Below are positions 16,320 to 24,800 of a stretch of 64,000 bases of DNA, in pieces (within the stretch, counting starts at the first letter, position 1; each line of letters starts with the position of its first letter). Below the pieces are notes generated by a model. That model had not been told where the DNA came from, did no database searches, and worked only from the letters and a program-made list of their open reading frames with translations. The DNA lies in the NCBI RefSeq assembly GCF_001953875.1, contig NZ_MQUR01000023.1, forward strand, positions 1 to 64,000, read 5' to 3'. This stretch comes from Streptomyces amritsarensis. Its GTDB lineage: Bacteria > Actinomycetota > Actinomycetes > Streptomycetales > Streptomycetaceae. The position numbers and the translations under genes were made by a program.

Positions 16320-17096
16320 GGGCCGTTCGGCCGCGGGCGGGCCGCCACGGAGGTTTCGTACCGGCTTTCGACCGCGTGCTCGACCAGGTGTCACACCTCG
16401 CTTGCCCAGCGGGTGTTGCCGGGCGGAGGTCCGCGCCCGACAGCAGGCCCAGCCCGAAGGGCCGGCCGGCGCGAGCCCGGAGAGGCCGCCTCCGCGGCCC
16501 TTGGCGCGGACGGCATCGGCATGGCCGCACTCGGCGTCGGACTCCTCGCGGGGTACGCCGTCCGCCAGCGCACGCGGTCCGCCGCCGGCCCCGACCCGGC
16601 GCGGCGATGGGCGCCGGCACCGCGGTCGCCGCCGCCCCTTCCCGCTGTTCGGCGGGGGCGCCCGGGAAGTCGGCCGCGCCCGAACCCGGGCCCTCGGGCC
16701 GGGCGCCTTCCGCAGCCGCGGCCGGCACCCCGGCGAGCCGCGGCCCGGCCTCGGGGCCGATGATCATCCCGTACCGGCCGGCCAGGACGTCGGCCTTCCT
16801 CCGAGACGCCCAGGTCACGGGTGGTTCGCGCCGCTCACCGACCCCGCCCGCGATCCCTGTCCGGCCCGGCGTGGACCCCGGCCGGTTCCCCCGCCGGGAG
16901 AAATGGATCTTGCCGTCCGGCGAACGGCCGAATAAGCCGCCTCGGGAAATGCGCCGCACTCGCTATAGAACGGTTGACCAGGCGTCATGTCTCGGTTGCC
17001 ATTGGGGTGTGGCCGAGTAAAGTCCACGCTTGACGGCAGCGCGTCGCTGTTGTCATTCACATGCCCATTCCATATGGCTTCCCCGAGGACGGTGTC
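16320..17096. other. 777-bp gap upstream of the fxs operon
   Basis: No convincing gene. Frames on both strands from about 16400 to 16960 are Arg/Pro/Ala-rich. One plus-strand stretch near 16500-16580 reads like a single hydrophobic helix (MAALGVGLLAGYAV) with no recognisable protein around it, so a decayed gene is possible. From about 16950 to 17096 GC content falls, and this part probably contains the fxsA promoter. Confidence 0.5.
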
Positions 17097-17261
17097 GTGA
17101 ACACTTCCGCAACCCCCGCGACCAGCACGGTCAAGGCCCGCCGGGTCCCGCTCGCCAAGATCGACGTCGAGACCGCGTCCGCGGCCGTGACGCTCGGCCG
17201 CGTGCTCCCGGCCGAATCCGGCCGTCCGGTTCAGGCGCCGATCTTCAACTCCGCACTCTGA
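17097..17261 (+). CDS. fxsA: FxSxx-COOH precursor peptide FxsA
   Basis: A 54-residue ribosomal peptide precursor. It ends exactly in F-N-S-A-L, the defining F-x-S-x-x-COOH motif, after an Ala/Thr-rich leader with VPLAKIDVET and VLPAE. In characterised relatives the radical SAM enzyme FxsB joins the Phe ring to the Ser beta-carbon, making a three-residue cyclophane; here that would link F50 and S52. GTG 17097 is preferred because GAGG lies about nine bases upstream; an ATG at 17061 would add 12 residues. fxsB starts 28 bases later. Confidence 0.9.
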   Translation: MNTSATPATSTVKARRVPLAKIDVETASAAVTLGRVLPAESGRPVQAPIFNSAL

Positions 17262-17289
17262 GGCGGAGCGAGAGCTCTAGACTGGCGGA

Positions 17290-19542
17290 ATGACCGGCCT
17301 GATCGCATTTCGCGAGATCGTCCTGAAAGTTCACAGCAGATGCGATCTTGCTTGTGATCATTGCTACGTCTACGAACACGCAGATCAGAGCTGGCGGGCC
17401 CGGCCGAAAGTGATCTCCCCCGAGGTTATTTCACGGACCGCGTCCAGGCTCGCCGAACATGCCCGTGACCATGCACTCCCCTCCGTCACGGTGATTCTCC
17501 ACGGAGGGGAACCCCTGTTGGCGGGCACGGCCCGGCTCCGCCTCGTCTGCGAGGAGTTCAGCCGGGCGCTCACCGGGATCGCCGCCCTCGACCTGCGGAT
17601 CCACACCAACGGGCTCCAGCTCAGCACCCGTTACCTCGACCTCTTCGCCGAGTTCGGCGTCCGGGTCGGGATCTCCCTCGACGGGGACCGCGCCGCCAAC
17701 GACCGCCACCGCCGCTTCGCGGACGGCCGTACGAGCCATCCGCTGGTCCTCGCGGCCGTCGCGCTGCTGCGCTCCGCGCCCTACCGCCACCTCTACCAGG
17801 GTCTGCTGTGCACCGTGGACGTGGCCAACGACCCCGTCGCCGTGCTCGACGCGCTCGTCGAACTCGAGCCCCCGCGCGTGGACTTCCTCCTCCCGCACGC
17901 CACCTGGGAAACTCCGCCCGTCCGACCCGACGGCGCCCCGGACGCGTACGCCCGCTGGCTCCTGCGGATCTTCGACCACTGGGAGCGGCTGGGCCGCCCG
18001 GTGCCCGTCCGGCTCTTCGAGTCCCTCCTGTCGACGCTGCGCGGCGGACCCAGCCTCACCGAGTCGCTGGGCCTCGCGCCCACCGACCTCGTCGTCGTCG
18101 AGACCGACGGCACCCTGGAACAGGTGGACTCCCTCAAGAGCGCCTTCGAGGGGGCGGCTGCCACCGGCTTCAACGTCTTCGACCACGCCTTCGACCGGGT
18201 CGCGGCCCACCCCGGGGTCAGGGCCCGGCAACTGGGCCTGGCCGGCGTCAGCGACTCGTGCCGGCGCTGCCCCGTCGTACGCTCGTGCGGGGGCGGGCTC
18301 TACACCCACCGCTACCGCGACCGCAACGGCTTCGACAACCCCTCCGTGTACTGCACCGACCTGCGCGAACTGGTGGACGGGGTGGAGGGGCGCACCGCGC
18401 CCCGGGAGACCGCTCGGCAGCTGTCCGACCCGGCCGAACTGGCCCGCTCCCAGGAGGAGCTGACCCGGATCCTGCTGGCCCGGCTGAACGCCGACCTGGC
18501 CGGCGACCCCGGCTGGGCGCACGCCTGGGAGCTGGTGGCCGCGGTGGAGCGGGCCGGTCCGGCGGGCGCGGACGCGCTGGACGCCGTACTGGACCACCCG
18601 TTCACCCGGACCTGGGTGCTGGCGGCCCTGGACGCCGCGCGCGACGGCCGGCCCGGCGCCGCCGAGGCGGCCCGCAGGCTCACCGCGCTGGCGGCCGCGG
18701 CCGTGCTGCGCGGCGGGCTGGACCTGCCGGCCGAGGTGGCCTACCGGGACGGCGAGGTGTACCTGCCGACGCTCGGGCTGCTGCGGCTCGGCGAGCCGGG
18801 CACCCAGGGCCGGGCCTCGCTGCACGTCACCGACGACGGCTACGCGGCCCGGGACGGCCGCTCCGAGCACCGCTTCGGGCCGGCGGCGGGCGACGCCCGG
18901 TGGCAGCCCGTACGCACCTGGTCGCCCGGCCCGGACGCGGCGCCGGTGGCGCTGGAGGACCTCGACCCGTACCGCAACTGCTTCCCCCGCCCGCCCAGGC
19001 TCCGGCTCGGCGCCGGCGAGACCGAGGAGTGGCGGGGACGGCTCGACCGGGCCTGGGCCCTGCTGCACAAGGCGGTGCCCGGCTTCGCCCGGGCGGCGGC
19101 GGCCGGGCTGACGACGCTGACCCCGCTCGCGGGCGGCCCGCGGGCCGGCGGCTGGGGCGAGGCGGGCCGGCACGGGCCGGGGGCGCTCGGGGTGCCGTAC
19201 GCGGCGGGCGTACGGGAGACGGCGCTCGCGCTGCTGACCGGGCGGCGGCGGACCCGGCTGCGGGCCCTGGCCGAGGTGACCGACCTGTACGCGCTGGACG
19301 GGCAGTGGCAGCACCCGTCGCCGTGGCGGTCACGCCCGGTGCCGGTGTCGCGGCTGCTGGCCGACGTGCACGAGCGGGTGGCGGTGGAGGCGTACCGGCG
19401 GGCGACGGCGGGCCCCGAGCCGGGCGGCTCGGACCGCATCCACGAGGCCCTGGACCGGCTCTCGACCGCTGCCGAGCTGACGGTCACCGGCAAGCGGCTG
19501 GTGGCGGAGCTGCGCTACGAACTGAAGGCGGTCGACGCGTGA
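17290..19542 (+). CDS. fxsB: Radical SAM/SPASM cyclophane synthase FxsB fused to a degenerate HExxH domain
   Basis: A 750-residue maturase for FxsA. The radical SAM cluster motif is C18-x3-C22-x2-C25 (RCDLACDHCYVYEH), followed by LHGGEPLL and SLDGDRAANDRHR. The SPASM-type cysteines are in SCRRCPVVRSCGGGLYTHRYR and VYCTDLRELV (to about residue 363). The C-terminal ~300 residues resemble the HExxH-motif domain usually found in these clusters (HPSPWRSRPVPVSRLLADV replaces the family's APWRPDPRP region), but where HExxH is expected the sequence is TGRRR (650-654). The first ~130 bases are AT-richer than the rest, and no well-spaced ribosome-binding site precedes ATG 17290. Confidence 0.9.
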   Translation: MTGLIAFREIVLKVHSRCDLACDHCYVYEHADQSWRARPKVISPEVISRTASRLAEHARDHALPSVTVILHGGEPLLAGTARLRLVCEEFSRALTGIAALDLRIHTNGLQLSTRYLDLFAEFGVRVGISLDGDRAANDRHRRFADGRTSHPLVLAAVALLRSAPYRHLYQGLLCTVDVANDPVAVLDALVELEPPRVDFLLPHATWETPPVRPDGAPDAYARWLLRIFDHWERLGRPVPVRLFESLLSTLRGGPSLTESLGLAPTDLVVVETDGTLEQVDSLKSAFEGAAATGFNVFDHAFDRVAAHPGVRARQLGLAGVSDSCRRCPVVRSCGGGLYTHRYRDRNGFDNPSVYCTDLRELVDGVEGRTAPRETARQLSDPAELARSQEELTRILLARLNADLAGDPGWAHAWELVAAVERAGPAGADALDAVLDHPFTRTWVLAALDAARDGRPGAAEAARRLTALAAAAVLRGGLDLPAEVAYRDGEVYLPTLGLLRLGEPGTQGRASLHVTDDGYAARDGRSEHRFGPAAGDARWQPVRTWSPGPDAAPVALEDLDPYRNCFPRPPRLRLGAGETEEWRGRLDRAWALLHKAVPGFARAAAAGLTTLTPLAGGPRAGGWGEAGRHGPGALGVPYAAGVRETALALLTGRRRTRLRALAEVTDLYALDGQWQHPSPWRSRPVPVSRLLADVHERVAVEAYRRATAGPEPGGSDRIHEALDRLSTAAELTVTGKRLVAELRYELKAVDA

Positions 19543-20393
19543 GCGCCCACTCCCCGTCTCCGGCCCCCTCCCCGGCCGGCCCGGGCCGGGGCCGCCGGGC
19601 CGCGGGCACCCTCCGGCTCGCGGTGCAGCTGCGGCTGCTCGGCGTACGGCCGGGGATGCGGCTGCTGGTCCACGCCTCGCTGCGCGGGACCGGGCTGCGC
19701 GCGGAGCAGCTGCGCGACGCCCTGACGGGTGTCCTGGGCCCGCGCGGGACCCTGGTGGTGCCCGCGTTCACCCCGGAGAACTCCAGGACTTCCAGCGCCC
19801 ACCTGGAGCGGATCGCCGGTATGGACGAGGCCGAGGTGCGGGCCTTTCGTGACCGGATGCCGGCGTTCGACCCGGCGAGCACCCCCAGCCAGGGCATGGG
19901 CTCCCTGGCGGAGGTCGTGCGCACCGCGCCGGGCGCTGCGCGCAGTTCCCACCCGCAGACCTCGTTCGCCGCGCTCGGCGCGGACGCGGAGCGGCTCTGC
20001 GGCGGGCACCGCCTCGAAAGTCACCTGGGTGAGGAGTCGCCTCTGGGAAAGCTGTGCTGGGAGGGGGGACAGGTACTCATGATCAATGTGGGGTTTTCCG
20101 TCTGCACCGCTTTCCATCTCGCGGAGTATCGAATTCCGAAGCCCCCCTTGCGCATGTACGAGTGTGTGGTGAAGGTGAATCCTCCGGAGGGGCACCAGGG
20201 GTCCCGCCAGGAGGGGGCGTGGACCGCATACGAGGACGTCGCGCTGGACGACGGCGATTTCGCGGAGATCGGCAGGGCGTTCCCGGATTCGCGGGTGCGC
20301 AGGGGGCGGGTCGCAGGGGCGTCGGCCATGCTCTTCTCCGTCCCGGAAGCCGTCGACCACGCCCTTGAGTGGATGACCGAAAACCGATGCTGA
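19539..20393 (+). CDS. AAC(3)-family N-acetyltransferase of the fxs operon
   Basis: A 284-residue protein with the aminoglycoside 3-N-acetyltransferase fold: LLVHASLRGTG, GTLVVPAFTPE, SQGMGSLAEVVR, RSSHPQTSFAALG, LGEESPLGKLCWEGG and LMINVGFSVCTAFHLAEY. The GTGA overlap with the fxsB stop (19539-19542) shows translational coupling, and the context argues for acetylation of the FxsA product, or a role in the fxs system, rather than antibiotic resistance. The last 350 bases are AT-richer than the start. An N-terminal Pro/Ala-rich ~20 residues is not part of the fold. Confidence 0.85.
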   Translation: MSAHSPSPAPSPAGPGRGRRAAGTLRLAVQLRLLGVRPGMRLLVHASLRGTGLRAEQLRDALTGVLGPRGTLVVPAFTPENSRTSSAHLERIAGMDEAEVRAFRDRMPAFDPASTPSQGMGSLAEVVRTAPGAARSSHPQTSFAALGADAERLCGGHRLESHLGEESPLGKLCWEGGQVLMINVGFSVCTAFHLAEYRIPKPPLRMYECVVKVNPPEGHQGSRQEGAWTAYEDVALDDGDFAEIGRAFPDSRVRRGRVAGASAMLFSVPEAVDHALEWMTENRC

Positions 20394-20472
20394 TTGACTG
20401 AACGATGAGGGGATGTGGCGAAGCAGCTCCGGAATGATGTTTCTTCGCTCGCATCTTCGGGACGGGGGGCGT

Positions 20473-21828
20473 GTGCCCGCATCAGTGCAGCCGTATTTTT
20501 TTCTCAGTTATGCGCATACACCGAGGTTCGGGGCCGGGGGGCCCGACCCCGACATGTGGGTGGAGCGCCTGTTCCGCGATCTGTGCAGCCATGTCATGGC
20601 GCTGACGGATCTGCCCGCCGGCGCCGAGGCCGGCTTCATGGACCGGGAGATACGCAGCGGCGAGGGCTGGTCGGAGCGGCTGGGGGCGGCGCTCGCCACC
20701 TGCCGGGTCTTCGTCCCCCTGTTCTCGCCGCGGTACTTCGCCAGTGAGATGTGCGGCAAGGAGTGGTACGCCTTCGCCCAGCGGGCGATCCACCAGGGGG
20801 CCCTGAGCAACCAGCCCGCCGAGGCCATCGTGCCGGCGCTGTGGGTGCCGGTCCCCCCGTCGCAACTGCCCGGCCCCGCGGAGCGGTTGCAGTTCAACCA
20901 CAACACCTTCGGGGAGCGCTACGTCACCGACGGACTGTACGGGCTGATCAAACTGCGCGGCTACGCCGAGCAGTACGAGCGGGCGGTGTACGAGCTCGCC
21001 AAGCGCATCGTGCGGGTCGCCGAGACCGTCCGGCTCGAACCCGTCCGCCCGCTGGACTACCGCGGGGTGCCGAGCGCCTTCGGCCCTGCGGGCGGCAGCA
21101 GCCCCGCCCGCACCCTGCACGTGAGCGTGGCCGCCGCCTCCCGGCACGACCTGCCCGACGGGCGCAGCCCCGAGTACTACGGGGACAACGCGCTGGAGTG
21201 GAACCCGTACCACCCGGTGGCCCAGCGGCCCATCGCCTACGTCGCCGAGGACCTGGTCAAGAACCTCAACTACCGGACGAGCGTGGGGTCCTTCGACGAC
21301 GAGGCCGGGCACTACGACAGCAAGCAGCCGCCGACCCGGCCGGAGATCCTGATCGTCGACCGCTGGGCGGTGGAGGACGAGCACCGGCGCCAGCGCCTGG
21401 CCGCCTTCGACCAGGAGTCCCGCCCGTGGGTCAACGTGGTCGTGCCGTGGAACCGCTACGACCACCAGAGCCGTGCGAAGGAGATCGAGCTGGCGCAGCG
21501 GCTGGAGGAGACCCTGCCCGTCAAGATGGGGCAGGGCCGGGCCGCCTGCCGGGCCGCCGCCAACGGGGTGGCCAACATGGAGACCCTCGGGCAGATCCTG
21601 CCGCAGGTGGTCGAGGCGGCGGCGCAGCAGTTCCTCAGACACGCCCAGGTGTACCTGCCGGCCGGCAACACCCGCACCGAACGCCCGCGGCTGCTCGGGC
21701 CGATGGGGATGAGCGGGCCCGCGGCCCCGCCGCGGGCGCCCTTCCCGCCCGACACGTTCGGCGGCCACAACGACGGCAACGACAGCAACGACACCGACCG
21801 GGGGGACGCGGATGACAGCGAGTCGTGA
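20473..21828 (+). CDS. fxsC: TIR-like FxSxx system protein FxsC
   Basis: A 451-residue protein in two parts. The N-terminal domain is TIR-like (YFFLSYAHTPR, DLCSHVMALTD, FMDREIRSGEGWSERLGAALATCRVFVPLFSPRYFASEMCGKEW). The second half is the FxsC-specific C-terminal domain (EILIVDRWAVEDEHRRQRLAAFD, PWVNVVVPWNRYDHQS), ending in an Asn/Asp-rich tail. GTG 20473 is favoured because the domain begins just after it; ATG 20413 would add 20 residues. The Glu in FMDREIRSGEGW is where a TIR NADase would place its catalytic Glu, but activity is unproven. Its stop overlaps fxsT by 17 bp. Confidence 0.85.
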   Translation: MPASVQPYFFLSYAHTPRFGAGGPDPDMWVERLFRDLCSHVMALTDLPAGAEAGFMDREIRSGEGWSERLGAALATCRVFVPLFSPRYFASEMCGKEWYAFAQRAIHQGALSNQPAEAIVPALWVPVPPSQLPGPAERLQFNHNTFGERYVTDGLYGLIKLRGYAEQYERAVYELAKRIVRVAETVRLEPVRPLDYRGVPSAFGPAGGSSPARTLHVSVAAASRHDLPDGRSPEYYGDNALEWNPYHPVAQRPIAYVAEDLVKNLNYRTSVGSFDDEAGHYDSKQPPTRPEILIVDRWAVEDEHRRQRLAAFDQESRPWVNVVVPWNRYDHQSRAKEIELAQRLEETLPVKMGQGRAACRAAANGVANMETLGQILPQVVEAAAQQFLRHAQVYLPAGNTRTERPRLLGPMGMSGPAAPPRAPFPPDTFGGHNDGNDSNDTDRGDADDSES

Positions 21829-24800
21829 CAGCAGGGACGGCCGTGACGGGCGCATCGTCACCTTCTACTCGTACAAGGGCGGTACGGGCCGCACGATGGC
21901 GCTGGCCAACACCGCGTGGATCCTGGCGGCCAACGGCAAGCGGGTCCTGGCGGTGGACTGGGACCTGGAGGCGCCGGGCCTGCACCGTTTCTTCCACCCG
22001 TTCCTGGACCCGTCCACGCTCGGGGCCACCACCGGGGTCATCGACCTGATCAGCGAGTACGCGTGGGCCGCCACCAGTCCGGTGGCGCGCGCCGACGACT
22101 GGCACAAGGACTACGCGCGGATACAGCCGCACGCGGTCTCGCTGACCCCGGAGACCCTGGGCTGGGAGTTCCCGGACGGGGGCACCCTGGACTTCGTCTC
22201 GGCGGGCCGGCAGAACCGCGAGTACTCCGCGACGGTGTCCACCTTCGACTGGGACAACTTCTACGACCGGCTCGGCGGCGGCCTGTTCTTCGACGCCCTG
22301 CGCGCCGACATGAAGCAGAACTACGACTACGTCCTGATCGACAGCCGCACCGGCCTGTCCGACATCGCGGATATCTGCACCGTGCACCTCCCGGACGTCC
22401 TCGTCGACTGCTTCACCCTGTCCGACCAGTCCATCGACGGTGCCGCCTCGGTGGCCCGCCAGATCGACGAGCGGTTCAACGACCGCGGCATCAAGATCTA
22501 CCCGGTCCCGATGCGGATCGACGAGGGCGAGAAGGAGAAGGCCGACGCGGGCCGGGCGCTGGCCCGGATCAAGTTCGACCGGTTCCCGGGCGGCCTGGTC
22601 GGGGACGAGCTGACCTCCTACTGGGGCGCGGTGGAGATCCCCTACCGGCCGTACTACGCCTACGAGGAGACGCTGGCCACCTTCGGCGACGAGGCCGGGC
22701 TGACGAACTCCCTGCTCTCGGCGTTCGAGCGGCTGACCGCCGTGGTCACCGAGGGGGAGATCACCTCCATGCCGGCGATCGGCGAGGAGGTCCGCCTGCG
22801 CATCCGGGACGCCTTCACGCGGCGCCGTCCGGCGCTGCCGGCCGACCTGTTCCTGTCGTATGTGGCCGAGAACCGGATGTGGGCCGACTGGATCGAGTCG
22901 GTGCTCACGCGGGCCGGTTTCCGGGTGGTGCCCAAGGACGTCTCGGCCGAGCGGCCGCCGGCCGCGGCCGCGTCGGGCTCCGCCGGGGACACGCTGGGCG
23001 GCGGCACGGGCATCAGCATCGACACCGCCGCGCGCACGGTGGTGCTGCTCTCCACGGCCTACCTGAAGTCGGCGCGGGCCGTGGACGTGTGGGAGCGGGC
23101 GGCCGCCGAGGACCCGACCGGGGGCCGGCGCCAGCTGGTGCCGCTGAGGGTGGGCGACGTGCGGCTGTCGACGCCGTACATCGACCGCAACCCGGTGGAC
23201 CTGTTCCGGCTCGACGAGGTGCACGCCACCGCCGCCCTGCTGCGCGCGGTGGAGCGGCCGATGGCCCTGCCCGACAGCGTGGCGAGCGCCTCGCAGCCCG
23301 GTCCCCGCTTCCCGGGGACCGTGCCCAAGATCTGGAACGCCCCGCCCCGCAACCCCGGGTTCACCGGCCGCAGCATCGTGCTGGAGCGGATGCGCGACCA
23401 GCTCGGCGGCGGCATGGCCGTGGTGCTGCCGCAGCCGCAGACCCTGTTCGGCCTCGGGGGCGTCGGCAAGACCCAGGTGGCGCTGGAGTACGTGCACCGG
23501 TTCATGGCCGACTACGACCTGGTGTGGTGGATCTCCTCGGAGCAGACCGACGACGTGGTCGCCGCGCTCGCGGAGCTGGCGGTCCGGCTGGGCGCGCAGA
23601 CCGGCGAGGACATGGCGGCCGCCTCCCAGGAGGCGATCGACCTGCTGCGGCGCGGGGTGCCGTCGTCGCGCTGGCTGCTCGTCTTCGACAACGCGGACGA
23701 TCCCGAGACCCTCAAGCGGTTCTTCCCGCCGGGCGGTCCGGGCCATGTGCTGGTGACCTCGCGCAACCAGTCCTGGTCGCAGTACGGTGACGCGCTGCCG
23801 GTGGACGTGTTCCTGCGCGAGGAGTCCATCGAGCACCTCCAGCGCCGGGCCCCCGGGCTCACCAAGGAGGACGCGGAGCAGGTGGCGATCGCGGTGGGCG
23901 ACCTGCCGCTGGCCGTGGAGCAGGCGGGCGCCTGGATCGCGGAGACCGCGACGCCGGTGGCCGCGTACATCGAGCAGCTGGCGCAGCAGGCGGCGAGCGT
24001 GCTGGGCCTGAACCAGCCGCCCGGATATCCGGAGCCGGTGGCCGCGACCTGGAACATCTCCATAGAGCGGCTCCAGTCGCGTTCGCCGGCCGCCGTGCGG
24101 CTGCTCCAGCTGTGCGCCTTCCTGGCTCCCGAGCCGATCTCGGCGAACCTGCTGTACAGCAAGGAGATGATCGACGCCCTCAAGCCGTACGACGCCTCGC
24201 TCCAGGAGAAGCTGGTGCTGGGCCGGGTGATCCGGGAGATCGGCCGGTTCGCTCTGGCCAAGGTGGACCAGGTCAGCAACAGCATCCAGGTGCACCGGCT
24301 GGTGCAGGCCGTGATCCGGTCGCAGATGAGCGAGGAGGACCAGCGGGAGGCCCGCCACGCCGTCCACCGGATCCTGGCGGGTGCCCGGCCGGACGACGAC
24401 GAGCCGATCGACAACCCGGAGACGTGGCCGCGGTTCAACACCATCTGGTCGCACCTCACCCCGTCAGAGGCCCGGTACTGCAAGGAGCCGGAGACGCGCC
24501 GGCTGCTGATCGACCGGGTCCGCTACCTGTGGAAGCGGGGTGACTTCAAGGCCGCCTACCAGCTCGGCGAGGAACTGCGCGAGGCCTGGAAGGAGATGCT
24601 GGGCAACGACGACCTGCAGTACCTGTACCTGCGCTTCCACCTGTCGAACATCCTGCGTTCGCAGGGCCGGTTCGTGGAGGCGAAGGAGCTGGACGAGGTC
24701 ACGCTGGAGCGGCAGCGGGCGGTGCTCGGGCCCTCGCACCCGCACACGTACATGACCACGAGCGGCCTGGCCAACACGCTGGGCGCGCTGGGCCAGTACG

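Noticed and set aside
16297..16959. Possible 220-residue minus-strand gene upstream of fxsA
   Set aside because: No family motif, no ribosome-binding site, and composition like shadow frames on the other strand.
19539..20393. Aminoglycoside resistance gene
   Set aside because: The fold is AAC(3)-like, but translational coupling to fxsB and its position inside the fxs operon point to peptide-system chemistry; resistance is not supported.
22660..23055. Minus-strand frames inside fxsT
   Set aside because: Shadows of a confidently assigned multidomain gene.
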